A stretch of DNA of 43,599 nucleotides from a virus: the IMG/VR virus record IMGVR_UViG_3300009158_000005, positions 1 to 43,599 of that record. The stretch is one strand, 5' to 3'. Positions within the stretch are counted from its first letter, which is position 1, and each line of letters opens with the position of its first letter. Made by a program: the position numbers and the translations under genes. Of this stretch, positions 23,073 through 30,474 are shown piece after piece. The notes beneath the pieces were generated by a model. It ran no database searches and was not told the origin of the DNA. It worked only from the letters and a program-made list of their open reading frames with translations.

Positions 23073-24730
23073 ACGGAAAGAACCTTAGCTCTGATGAGCT
23101 TCTCCTTGAAAGTCCACGTCAAAAGGCAGGACGCGCGGTACTTGGTCATGGAAAAATCGTTGAGCTCGGTTGAAAGGTAGCGGAGCTGGTCGTCGCTGGC
23201 CGGCTCATTGATCCAGCGCTTGGTCTTCCGGGCCGCGTCCTTGTCGCCGTGCTCCCGGAGGTAGTCATCGGCGGAGGCCAAGGCCTGGAGCCGGTCGGTG
23301 GTCTTATGCACCAGGTGCACGACGCGCTCGGCGTCCTTACCGCAGATCACCTGGTAGACGCCGGCATGCTGGATGATCGCGGCCCAGGCCGACATGGCGT
23401 TGGCCATGGTGACCACGCCCCAGAAGGTTTCCCACTGGAAGGGGCTGAGCTTCATGATCTCGACCTCGGTCATGACGAAGTCGGCCAGGGCCTCGCGCTC
23501 CTTGACCTCCTGGGTCCGGCGCTCGACCGCGTCGAAGATGTGACCGCAGGCCGGGCACGTGCCACAGCCGGCGGGGATCTCCATTTCGCAAGACGGGCAG
23601 TCCTTGGTCATGCCCTTGCCCTTGATCGGGTCGAGCACGACGTCGGTCTCTAGGCCACCGTGAGTAAGCAGTGAATAACCGAAGTCCAGGACGACGCAGT
23701 CAGTCTTGATCACGCCGGGGTGCTTCTCCGGGTCCACCTTGCGGAGGCCTCGGCCGACCATCTGGATCATGGTAGATTTATAGGAGCAGGGCCTGAGCAG
23801 TACGACGCACGCGATCGTCTGGCAGTCGTAACCCTCGGTCGCGATCGCGACGTTGACCAGGACCTGGTACTTGTCCTTCTCGAAGTCGGTCAGGGACCGG
23901 CGCCTTTCGGTGTCGGTCATCTCCCCGTGGATCTCGGTCGCTTTTACGCCGGCGTCTGACAGGGCCTGGGTAATATGCCTGGCGTGCTCGATGGTAGAGC
24001 AGAAGACGATGGTCTTCCGGTCGCCGGCAAGCCGGCGCCACTCCTCGATCACCTTCTCGGTGACCGCGCTCTTGTCCATGATGGCTTCGACCTCGGCCAT
24101 ATCGAACTCGGAGATCGTGCGCTTCACGCCGGCGAGCTCTTCGCGCAGGCCGATGTCGATCACGTAGGTCTTTGGCCGGACCAGGTGGCCGGCGTCGATG
24201 AGCTCCCTGATGGAGATAATATCCGCGACGTTACAAAAGGCGTCCTTTAAGGCGGCTTTGTCACCCCGCTCCGGGGTGGCCGTGACGCCCAGGATCCGGA
24301 CGTTCTTGTTCAGGGCCCTGGCCCGCTCGAGGATCTTGCGGTAGCTGGACGCGGCGACGTGGTGGGCCTCGTCGATCACGACCAGGTCCATGGCCGGCAT
24401 GGTGTCCAGGTTGTCCGGACGGCTGAGGGTCTGGACCATGGCGTAGGTCACCCCGTCCGACCACTTCTTGCGGTCGGCGGCGTAGATATCAGAGGCCAGG
24501 TCGGGGTCGACGCGTCTGAGCGTGGCCCGGTTCTGGTTGACCAGCTCTTCGCGGTGCTGGATCACGAGCGCGCGGAAGGGCTTGTCCTTCTTGCGCGACT
24601 GGGCGATCGCCGAGCTGAGCATGACCGTCTTTCCGGCGCCTGTCGGCGCCACGCCGAGGGTATTCCCCTTGTCGGCGAGCGCGGTCAGTACGCGGGACAC
24701 GAAGTCCGCCTGGCGTGGCCGGAGCTTCAT
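23069..24730 (-). CDS. SF2 DNA helicase with zinc ribbon
   Basis: 553 aa from ATG 24730 (MKLRPRQADFVSRVLTALAD); the frame is open upstream to 24787 but the internal start fits helicase N-termini. Motif I APTGAGKT (about 28-35), motif II VVIDEAHHV (about 117-125), motif III LGVTATPERG, motif V VNVAIATEGYDC and motif VI MVGRGLRK. A four-Cys zinc ribbon (CPSC and CPAC, about 377-395) follows. Likely a branch-processing helicase for recombination or restart. ATGA overlap with the Cas4-like gene suggests they work together. Confidence 0.88.
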   Translation of the reverse strand: MKLRPRQADFVSRVLTALADKGNTLGVAPTGAGKTVMLSSAIAQSRKKDKPFRALVIQHREELVNQNRATLRRVDPDLASDIYAADRKKWSDGVTYAMVQTLSRPDNLDTMPAMDLVVIDEAHHVAASSYRKILERARALNKNVRILGVTATPERGDKAALKDAFCNVADIISIRELIDAGHLVRPKTYVIDIGLREELAGVKRTISEFDMAEVEAIMDKSAVTEKVIEEWRRLAGDRKTIVFCSTIEHARHITQALSDAGVKATEIHGEMTDTERRRSLTDFEKDKYQVLVNVAIATEGYDCQTIACVVLLRPCSYKSTMIQMVGRGLRKVDPEKHPGVIKTDCVVLDFGYSLLTHGGLETDVVLDPIKGKGMTKDCPSCEMEIPAGCGTCPACGHIFDAVERRTQEVKEREALADFVMTEVEIMKLSPFQWETFWGVVTMANAMSAWAAIIQHAGVYQVICGKDAERVVHLVHKTTDRLQALASADDYLREHGDKDAARKTKRWINEPASDDQLRYLSTELNDFSMTKYRASCLLTWTFKEKLIRAKVLSV

Positions 24731-24867
24731 GAAAAATGGGGGGCGGGGGAGAGAGGCAGACCCAACATCCGCGTCATCCCAGCGCAAGTATTATCGAGGT
24801 AATCGCCAACCGACGGTGGCACCTCGATCACTTGCTCCGCCCTTGGATTTAAAAGATCAGGCCGGCC

Positions 24868-24971
24868 GGCACCGGAGGTGCGTCGAACCCTAAGCCCACA
24901 CGATGACATGCTTTCTGGAAAAGTCACCATGTTTGTGGGTTAAGGTTCGACGCGTTGGGAATGCCGGTGCC
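24868..24971. repeat. Long imperfect inverted repeat (cruciform/stem-loop)
   Basis: Arms pair in three blocks: GGCACCGG (24868-24875) with CCGGTGCC (24964-24971); GCGTCGAACC (24880-24889) with GGTTCGACGC (24944-24953); CCCACA (24895-24900) with TGTGGG (24934-24939). Apical part about 33 nt with a further TGAC/GTCA. Lies in a 250-bp noncoding gap between helicase and SSB-like genes. Candidate structured RNA, single-strand initiation site or recombination site. Confidence 0.8.
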
Positions 24972-24980
24972 TGGAGCTCC

Positions 24981-25604
24981 TTAGAAGGGAGCGTTAGACG
25001 AGGCGGGAGGAGCGACCGGGGCCTTCACGATCCAGCCCGGACCCTGACCCACGGCGGGAGCCTGGGCGGACGGGGCGAACGCGTTGTTGCGCGCCTGATC
25101 GATGGCACCGGATCCGCCGACGAGGTTGTTGAAGTCGCGGAAGCCGGCGCTCTTCGGGTTAGGAGAGAGCCACTCGGAAACCTTATTCTTCTGAGAGTGG
25201 GCCGGATCCTTGGGCTCCTCGACCTTGATCTTGATCGCGACGCGAAGGCCGTCGACCGCGTTCATCAGGGCGAGAGTCTCCTTGCCGGCGAACTGGCCGT
25301 AGGTCTGGGGGTTGTTAGCCTGGAAGACGCCGCCCGACTCGAAGATGCGGACGATCGAGACCTTGCCCATGTCGCTCCACTTCGGGTTGTTGCGCGGGTC
25401 GTTGAAGTCCGGGAGCATGTCGAAGACCTTGCGTCCGGCGTACGGGCCGTCGACGATCGTGAGCGCGACCGGGTAGTACGTGCCGCCGGTGTTGCCGGAC
25501 TGGCGCGCGGCCTGAACCTGGATGACGGCCCACGCGAGCGTGCCGGTGGGGATGAGCTCAGGCGCCTTGCCGGCGCTGGAGTCGGGGGTGAACATGTTAT
25601 TCAT
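24981..25604 (-). CDS. SSB-like protein (DUF669-like)
   Basis: 207 aa. An OB-like beta-rich body (GTLAWAVIQVQAARQSGNTG, YYPVALTIVDGPYAGRKVFD, KVSIVRIFESGGVFQ) resembles DUF669 phage proteins thought to bind single-stranded DNA. It ends in a Pro/Ala-rich flexible tail with terminal SSNAPF, reminiscent of the Pro-Phe tip of SSB. Placed between helicase and Sak4-like genes. Leader ACACCCAAATACC, no SD. Confidence 0.72.
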   Translation of the reverse strand: MNNMFTPDSSAGKAPELIPTGTLAWAVIQVQAARQSGNTGGTYYPVALTIVDGPYAGRKVFDMLPDFNDPRNNPKWSDMGKVSIVRIFESGGVFQANNPQTYGQFAGKETLALMNAVDGLRVAIKIKVEEPKDPAHSQKNKVSEWLSPNPKSAGFRDFNNLVGGSGAIDQARNNAFAPSAQAPAVGQGPGWIVKAPVAPPASSNAPF

Positions 25605-25635
25605 GGTATTTGGGTGTGGTTCTGGGTGGGTGAAA

Positions 25636-26487
25636 TTAGGCCTTGTCGGGCATGGTGGTGACGAGCGTCGTATCGAGGCGCTTGCCTTCGCGGATCTTCA
25701 GCATGAGGGCGCCGAGGTCCGGGGCTTCGAGGAGCTCGAGACGGCCGGAGCGATCCTTCGCGGGGTAGCCCCACGGGTTCTGTTGCTGACAGCAGATACC
25801 GCGGTACAGCTGACCGTCCTCGGTCTTGAAGTTCTGGAGGGTCATGACCTGGTCGAAGATACCGGGCAGTTCGCGCGCGGTCTTGGCGCCTTCGATCTGC
25901 GGTACCCAGGACACGCGCTTGAGGTCATCCTCTTCGCGGTTCAGGATGCCGACGACGACGATAGACTTATTGCTATGCTGGAGGTGGGTCAGCCAGCGCA
26001 TCATCTCGCGACCGAGAAGGCCGTAGGCTCCGCGCATGTCGGGCTTGCCGGCGGCGTTGAGCGCGTCGGGCTGTTTCTCCGCCCACTTGAGACAGTCTCG
26101 AGACGCGACGGTGATCGAGTCGACGAAGATCGTCTTGTACTTGGCGAGAGGGATTTCCTTGAAGGCCTCGCAGACCTGCTCGTAGACCGGCCGGCTGTAG
26201 GCGCCGTTCAGATCAGACGGGTCGTGGCCACCGATGTAGAGGGCCAGGGCGCGAGCGATCTCCCAAGGCTGTTTGCCGAAGGCCTGAGCGGCGGAGCGGA
26301 CGTCGAGCACGTCACCGCGCCAGTCCTGGATCGCGAGCGTGCCGGCCTCTAGGTCCACGAATAGCGTGGTCTCGGGGTCGAGCGTGCGTGCGAGGGTTGT
26401 CTTGCCCACTCCGGACGGGCCGAAGAGTGCGATGTTGACTTTGGGGGCGAGCTTCAGGCGCTCGTCTGCCTTGATGATGCGTAGCAT
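25636..26487 (-). CDS. Sak4-like RecA-fold ATPase (single-strand annealing)
   Basis: 283 aa. Walker A GPSGVGKTTLA (about residues 23-33), Walker B KTIFVDSITVASRD and a NREEDD segment; single RecA-like core as in the Sak4/AAA_24 phage recombinases. With the SSB-like protein, Cas4-like exonuclease and RusA it makes a complete recombination set. ATG 26487 follows TTTCCCAAC directly. Ends 31 nt before the SSB-like start. Confidence 0.8.
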   Translation of the reverse strand: MLRIIKADERLKLAPKVNIALFGPSGVGKTTLARTLDPETTLFVDLEAGTLAIQDWRGDVLDVRSAAQAFGKQPWEIARALALYIGGHDPSDLNGAYSRPVYEQVCEAFKEIPLAKYKTIFVDSITVASRDCLKWAEKQPDALNAAGKPDMRGAYGLLGREMMRWLTHLQHSNKSIVVVGILNREEDDLKRVSWVPQIEGAKTARELPGIFDQVMTLQNFKTEDGQLYRGICCQQQNPWGYPAKDRSGRLELLEAPDLGALMLKIREGKRLDTTLVTTMPDKA

Positions 26488-26496
26488 GTTGGGAAA

Positions 26497-26931
26497 TTAC
26501 TTAGGGAAGGTGACGGTCGGGGCGGAGTACTTGACGGTCCGCGCGTCCATCAGGCGGTCCTTGAGCTCGTCGTCCGGAAGGATGTTGAAGTTCTTCTCGG
26601 GCACGGAGAACTCGATCTTCATGATCCGGCGGACCTGCTCCCAAGGGAGCGTGTTCGCGATGGACTCGAGGACACTGCTGTCCCAGTCAACGCGCTGGCC
26701 GATCTTGAACGTGAGCTTCACGCCGTCGATCTCGGTCGAGTGCTGGCCGTGGGTCAGGCCGGCCTCGGCCATGTGCTTGTCCAGCAGGGCACCGTGCTCG
26801 GCCAGGATGATGGCCTCGACCTCGGCGATGTTCGCCTTGGCGGTGTCGATGAGGGACTTGTTGGCCGCGATCTGATCGCGGAGTTCGGAGAGCGTCGGCT
26901 TAGCCGGCGCGGACTTGTTTGTTTTTTTCAT
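26497..26931 (-). CDS. Hypothetical early protein
   Basis: 144 aa from ATG 26931 (MKKTNKSAPAKPTLSELRDQ), preceded by TTCCCCAACCGACC. Helical N-terminal part (ANKSLIDTAKANIAEVEAII), then beta-rich IDGVKLTFKIGQRVDWDSSV and an MKIEFSVPEKNFNI strand. It has the general size and layout of phage nuclease-inhibitor or recombination-accessory proteins, but no motif assigns it. Overlaps the regulator gene by 32 nt. Confidence 0.68.
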   Translation of the reverse strand: MKKTNKSAPAKPTLSELRDQIAANKSLIDTAKANIAEVEAIILAEHGALLDKHMAEAGLTHGQHSTEIDGVKLTFKIGQRVDWDSSVLESIANTLPWEQVRRIMKIEFSVPEKNFNILPDDELKDRLMDARTVKYSAPTVTFPK

Positions 26932-27187
26932 GGTCGGTTGGGGAAAGTTTCTTCTCCGCGTTGGGGCGGAGGAGGAAGCCGTAGAGGTCAATGGGATGTC
27001 CTTCGGAAATGCCAAGCTCAAAGAGTTGGAGGATCCGCTTGCCGGGAAGGCTGTCGCGGGAGATCCACTTCTCGATCGCCTTCAGGGATACGGTGTAGCC
27101 CTTAGCATTCATGCGACGACAGAGCTCGCCCTGCCCACCGAAGCGGGCGACGAGTTTCTTTACGTCGATGTTTGTAGAATTAGTCAC
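26900..27187 (-). CDS. HTH regulator (Cro/CI-like)
   Basis: 95 aa from GTG 27187 (VTNSTNIDVKKLVARFGGQG); this start is preceded by GACCCAACGCC, the leader seen before many genes here. Helix-turn-helix-like core: KKLVARFGGQGELCRRMNAK, then YTVSLKAIEKWISRDSLPGK. Short, single-domain and without a peptidase, so closer to Cro or excisionase-type regulators than LexA-type repressors. It faces integrase, and the palindrome at 27262-27278 is its likely operator. Confidence 0.7.
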   Translation of the reverse strand: MTNSTNIDVKKLVARFGGQGELCRRMNAKGYTVSLKAIEKWISRDSLPGKRILQLFELGISEGHPIDLYGFLLRPNAEKKLSPTDHEKNKQVRAG

Positions 27188-27254
27188 GGCGTTGGGTCCG
27201 ATGTGGATCACTCTGCCCACGCATGTGCTTTGGTCAATGCGAAAAAACACAGAC

Positions 27255-27283
27255 TTGACTTCCCTACATTTTGTAGGGATGTT
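27255..27283 (+). promoter_or_regulatory. Integrase promoter with embedded operator
   Basis: TTGACT (27255-27260), 17-bp spacer and GATGTT (27278-27283) as a weak -10. A perfect palindrome CCCTACA-TTT-TGTAGGG (27262-27278) fills the spacer, so a bound dimer would block polymerase. The integrase ATG is only 11 bp after the -10, giving a very short leader. Confidence 0.65.
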
Positions 27284-27294
27284 ACTGCCCCAAC

Positions 27295-28314
27295 ATGAAT
27301 AATAACGACGCACGAATTGTTAAGAATAACGCCGGTATCTACGAGATCCGCTTCGGCGGAAAGCGTAGCAAGCGCAAGTCGACCGGCTCCACCGACCTCC
27401 GTGAGGCCTACGCATTCTACGGCCGGTGGATGATGCAGACCCAGGCCAATGTCGTGAGCGTGTCGAAGATCCTCGATGACTACATGGCCGAGCACGTCGC
27501 ACAGCGCGTCGTCTGCACCGAGCGCCAGGCCGATTGCGTCACGGTACTCAAGGCCGGCCTGGGCGAAAAGCTTGTCACCGATCTGGACAGTCAGGTCATG
27601 ATGAAGTACTGCAACGCTCGCCGCGCCGGCGCGATCAATGGTCGCGAGGTAGGCGACGGCACGTTGCGTCGCGAGCTCAACTGCCTGATCGCCGCGATCA
27701 ATCACGCCTTGCGCCAGCGACGGATCTCCATGGCCGACGTTCCTCACATCGATCTGCCGGCGGCGCCGGCACCTAAAGACTCGTGGCTTACCGGCGAACA
27801 GCTGGACAAGTTGATCGCGACGAGCGTGTCGACGCACGGCGACATGTCCCGCATCCACCGCTTCATCGTGATCGCTTCGGAGACGGCCGCGCGCAAGACG
27901 TCTGTCGTCGAGCTCCGCTGGGATCAGGTCGACATGGCCCGGGGTTTGATCAATTTCCAGGACGACGGCAAGGCCCGCACGAAGAAGCGACGCGTGCCGG
28001 TGCCAATGTCGTCCAGGCTGAAGGCATTCCTAGAGCGCGCCTGGCTGGCACGCACGCAAGACGAGTGGGTGCTCGATACACCTTACTCAATCCAGCATCA
28101 CTTCGAGGCGGTCGTGAAAGCGTCCGGCCTGGAGGACGTCACTCCCCACACCTTGCGCCACACATGGGCAACGCTCGCGGCTCAGGCCGGCGTCGAGCTG
28201 TTTCAGATCGCCGGCGTGCTGGGAGATTGCCTGGCCACCGTCATGAGGGTCTACGCGCACCACTGCCCCGAGCACCTGCGCGGAGCAGTGAACTTCCGCG
28301 ACCAGGTTACTTGA
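27295..28314 (+). CDS. int: Tyrosine recombinase (integrase)
   Basis: 339 aa. N-terminal arm- and core-binding region (about 1-160), then the catalytic domain: R200 (ETAARKTSVVELRW), a basic beta-turn (DDGKARTKKRRVPVP), H285-xx-R288 (HTLRHTW) and nucleophile Y320 (VMRVYAHH). The usual LG[H/W] position is D311 (GVLGDCLA), which is unusual. It should integrate and excise the genome, so the phage is probably temperate. Only plus-strand gene outside the ribozyme operon. Its 3' end overlaps the convergent holin gene by 8 nt. Confidence 0.88.
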   Translation: MNNNDARIVKNNAGIYEIRFGGKRSKRKSTGSTDLREAYAFYGRWMMQTQANVVSVSKILDDYMAEHVAQRVVCTERQADCVTVLKAGLGEKLVTDLDSQVMMKYCNARRAGAINGREVGDGTLRRELNCLIAAINHALRQRRISMADVPHIDLPAAPAPKDSWLTGEQLDKLIATSVSTHGDMSRIHRFIVIASETAARKTSVVELRWDQVDMARGLINFQDDGKARTKKRRVPVPMSSRLKAFLERAWLARTQDEWVLDTPYSIQHHFEAVVKASGLEDVTPHTLRHTWATLAAQAGVELFQIAGVLGDCLATVMRVYAHHCPEHLRGAVNFRDQVT

Positions 28315-28606
28315 CGATCGCGTCGCCCTTCTTCCGAACCATGGCGAGCACGTAGAAGAGGACCTCCGGGGACGCGTATGAAAGGCAACCGACGAGCGCG
28401 TAACGGAGGTTCTGCTTCTCTACGCCCATGCCTTCTACTGCCCAGCCGGCGAAGACCGCGGTGATGCCGGCCGCGAAGAAACGACCGAGCAGGACCAGCC
28501 ACGGGTAACGGTCCTTCGACATGGCGTGCCGCGCGAAGTACGCCGCAAGGCCTAGGCCAAAAGATACCAGCGCTTCCTGGATCGGGTTTACGGGTGGAGG
28601 TTCCAT
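28307..28606 (-). CDS. Holin-like membrane protein
   Basis: 99 aa. Three hydrophobic segments (about residues 9-27, 34-58 and 70-90: SFGLGLAAYF, LVLLGRFFAAGITAVFAG, LVGCLSYASPEVLFYVLAM) and a charged C-terminus (VRKKGDAIVK) fit class I holins. It would form the inner-membrane lesions that time lysis. It is the last gene of the lysis block and ends within the integrase 3' end. Confidence 0.72.
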   Translation of the reverse strand: MEPPPVNPIQEALVSFGLGLAAYFARHAMSKDRYPWLVLLGRFFAAGITAVFAGWAVEGMGVEKQNLRYALVGCLSYASPEVLFYVLAMVRKKGDAIVK

Positions 28607-28607
28607 G

Positions 28608-28847
28608 TCACTTCTTTCTATAGCCCTGTTTCCATAGGACCTCCGCGATATACTTCGCCCGGAACTTGACCTTGCGTTCGCTGAGTTTCCAATCGGCTAA
28701 ATGTAAAGCTTCGTGTACATAGACTTCCAAAAGTGAGCGATCACTAGAGATGCCTGGGTCGATCTCAATCGTGTTGTCCGCCTTGCAGGCCAGGCCGCAG
28801 ATGTCTCCGGGCAGTGGTCGGACGATGACCTTAGGTGGTCGTCTCAT
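28608..28847 (-). CDS. Tiny HExxH zincin-like protein
   Basis: 79 aa. A single clear motif: LLEVYVHEALHLADWKL (HEALH), preceded by a beta-rich N-terminus (PKVIVRPLPGDICGLACKA) and followed by a basic helical end. The third metal ligand is not obvious. This is a minimal metalloprotease-like domain in a lysis block, between holin and spanin-like genes. It could cleave a host or phage envelope protein; the role is unknown. Confidence 0.65.
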   Translation of the reverse strand: MRRPPKVIVRPLPGDICGLACKADNTIEIDPGISSDRSLLEVYVHEALHLADWKLSERKVKFRAKYIAEVLWKQGYRKK

Positions 28848-29577
28848 TGGGCTTAATCATCCTCCAGGTCTTGACGCCGATCACGACGGCCAGGTTGATC
28901 GCGATAAAAGCGAACGTGCAGATCAGGACGTACTCAGACTTTTCGCTTCCGAAGAAGTCAATAAGGGGACGGGCAGTCGAAGCGACTAGCACGCCGGCGC
29001 CGATGGTCAGGCCGGCGACCCACTTCTGGATCCCGATCAGGTGGCCGAACAAAAGGGCAAGCACGCCAGCGGCGATCGCGTAGGTGCCGTACCGGGTAAG
29101 CTGGCTGGACGACTCGTTCAGGCTGGCCATACGGTCAGACTCCGCCTTGTCGGCCCTGGCCTGTTCGGCGTCAGACTCGGCACGGATCCTGGCGTCGCGC
29201 TCCTCAGATACCTTGAGCTCTAGCTCGCTGGTCTTCTTGTCCAGGGCGATCTTGTCGGCGCGCAACGCGTCGAGACGTGCCTGGTCGGGCTTGTCGACAT
29301 ATCCGCGGAACGTGTCGACAGCCTTCGCGGTAGGATCTCCGGACAGGGAAGCAAGCCCCTGTGTCGCGGAGTCGTAAAGGTTTAACGCCGGCGCCGGGCC
29401 GGTGATGGATGGGCGGATCGCCTTGAAGATCGCCAGGTCCTCAGATACCTCCTTCTCCCAGACGCCGAGCAGGGTCGTTTGCTGGGTGGTTGGCAGTGGC
29501 ACCATGGGTAACGGCTTGTCGTCCGGCACGGATGAGCATCCGGCCAGGGCGAGCAAGGCTACCATCCAGGGCTTCAC
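28831..29577 (-). CDS. Spanin-like lipoprotein with coiled coil
   Basis: 248 aa from GTG 29577. Lipobox LALAGC in the first 14 residues (lipid-modified Cys), a long coiled coil (RADKIALDKKTSELELKVSE) and hydrophobic segments toward the C-terminus (IAAGVLALLFGHLIGI, LTIGAGVLVAS, CTFAFIAINLAVVIGVKTW). Linking outer-membrane lipid to inner-membrane helices through a coiled coil is the plan of a unimolecular spanin, which disrupts the outer membrane at lysis; the multiple C-terminal helices are atypical. Overlaps neighbours on both sides. Implies a Gram-negative-type host envelope. Confidence 0.6.
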   Translation of the reverse strand: MKPWMVALLALAGCSSVPDDKPLPMVPLPTTQQTTLLGVWEKEVSEDLAIFKAIRPSITGPAPALNLYDSATQGLASLSGDPTAKAVDTFRGYVDKPDQARLDALRADKIALDKKTSELELKVSEERDARIRAESDAEQARADKAESDRMASLNESSSQLTRYGTYAIAAGVLALLFGHLIGIQKWVAGLTIGAGVLVASTARPLIDFFGSEKSEYVLICTFAFIAINLAVVIGVKTWRMIKPNETTT

Positions 29578-29702
29578 TTGCGGAACTCGTCAGCCAGGGT
29601 CTTGGCCTTGGCTTCGAGGACCTGGGCGCGGGCAAAGTTCTTGCGATACGCCAGGGCGCCGACGGTAACGCCGGCCAAAAATGAAAGTGCAATAAAGATC
29701 AT
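29574..29702 (-). CDS. Small single-pass membrane protein (42 aa)
   Basis: 42 aa, MIFIALSFLAGVTVGALAYR with one N-terminal membrane helix (residues 2-18) and a charged helical tail (AQVLEAKAKTLADEFRK). Overlaps the lipoprotein start (GTGA). Its position just before a spanin-like gene suggests an antiholin, pinholin or inner-membrane spanin partner. Confidence 0.65.
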   Translation of the reverse strand: MIFIALSFLAGVTVGALAYRKNFARAQVLEAKAKTLADEFRK

Positions 29703-29717
29703 ACCCGTTCAGCCTGT

Positions 29718-30086
29718 TCAGTATGGCCGGCGGGTCAAACGTTTCAGCCACCTGTAAACCTTGCCGATCTGCTCGAAGCTCGCGTCGTGCTTGATCATGT
29801 TGGCCATACGGCTGATGACCACGACGTTTCCTGGCACATACCCCAGGGCAGGGTCGATCCGGTCCAGGCTGGGAGCATGCGGGTGAGGGATGTGGTTCTT
29901 GCCTGTCTCGTATGGCACCCCGAGGACCGGACACTTCGTTCCGATCGTGATGTCCTGCTCGGTAATCGAGAAAGGGATGCCAGCCCTCTTGGCCCTCTGG
30001 TTGGCAAGCGAAAGCAAGACGCGGGCCGGATGGCTTTTTCGGTATGCCCGGAGCCATTCGGTCCTGTCCTCTCGTTTCTTGGCCAG
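29718..30086 (-). CDS. HNH-like endonuclease, non-ATG start
   Basis: About 122 aa if read from CTG 30086, or 99 aa from TTG 30017. The upstream part (TEWLRAYRKSHPARVLLSLA) continues smoothly into the family body (QRAKRAGIPFSITEQDI, KCPVLGVPYE, SLDRIDPALGYVPGNVVVIS, MANMIKHDAS), so the longer form is favoured although no ATG, GTG or TTG exists there. Resembles small phage HNH/endonuclease VII-like proteins. A TAG just before CTG and the near-adjacent DUF1599 stop suggest unusual initiation or recoding. Confidence 0.62.
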   Translation of the reverse strand: MAKKREDRTEWLRAYRKSHPARVLLSLANQRAKRAGIPFSITEQDITIGTKCPVLGVPYETGKNHIPHPHAPSLDRIDPALGYVPGNVVVISRMANMIKHDASFEQIGKVYRWLKRLTRRPY

Positions 30087-30093
30087 CTACCTG

Positions 30094-30423
30094 TCAGCGC
30101 CACTTACCGCTCCGGAGGAGCAGGCCGATCACGCCATAGTTAGCGAGATCCGCCCAGGAGTCTTCGACGCTTTCGTGGTTCACGGCCGTGTCGCCCTTAA
30201 CCTCCTTAGTCAGGAGATTACGGAGACGACTGACCTTGTCCTGCGATCGCACCATGACCCCTAGCTCGCCGTTGAGGGTAATGTTGCTCGACCCGTAGTC
30301 CTGCTGTTTGCGGTCCATCAGCTGGGCTAGGGGGAGGATGGCGCGAAGGTACTCGCGACCCATCTCGGTCTTGAGGCCGAGCTCTTCGTGGAGCTTGTCG
30401 GCCAGGTCGTCGGTATTGATCAT
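30094..30423 (-). CDS. DUF1599-like (nucleotide-modification associated) protein
   Basis: 109 aa from ATG 30423, preceded by GCCCAAC; ATG 30432 and 30462 are further upstream in frame. Motifs of the DUF1599/Nmad1 family (all-alpha, MazG-like): MDRKQQDYGSSNI, RSQDKVSRLRNLL and ESVEDSWADLANYGVIGLLL. Members are thought to act on nucleotides, for example in DNA base modification or nucleotide-pool cleansing. Start region lies in a 10-bp inverted repeat (30421-30463). Confidence 0.72.
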   Translation of the reverse strand: MINTDDLADKLHEELGLKTEMGREYLRAILPLAQLMDRKQQDYGSSNITLNGELGVMVRSQDKVSRLRNLLTKEVKGDTAVNHESVEDSWADLANYGVIGLLLRSGKWR

Positions 30424-30463
30424 GTTGGGCATGGGAACATCAGCATGCCCCAGGCCCAACATG
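30421..30463. repeat. 10-bp inverted repeat over the DUF1599 start
   Basis: CATGTTGGGC (30421-30430) and GCCCAACATG (30454-30463) are perfect inverted repeats; an overlapping pair GGGCATG/CATGCCC (30427-30433 and 30444-30450) forms an alternative hairpin. The start codon ATG 30423 lies in the outer stem, so the two folds could expose or hide it. Confidence 0.6.
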
Positions 30464-30474
30464 TGTCAACAGGT

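Noticed and set aside
23080-23120. Another hammerhead-like CTGATGAG followed by GAAAG
   Set aside because: Flanks do not form stems II, I or III, and it lies in the helicase coding end.
24880-24960. Possible tRNA because of GGTTCGA in the inverted repeat
   Set aside because: No acceptor, D-arm or anticodon arm can be drawn; the match is explained by the hairpin arm.
29570-29600. Minus-strand CTGACGA (hammerhead core half)
   Set aside because: No GAAA partner or stems; it encodes the LADEF end of the 42-aa protein.
29590-30057. 155-aa minus ORF overlapping the HNH-like gene
   Set aside because: Pro/Arg-rich alternative frame without family features; the HNH-like frame is clearly the coding one.
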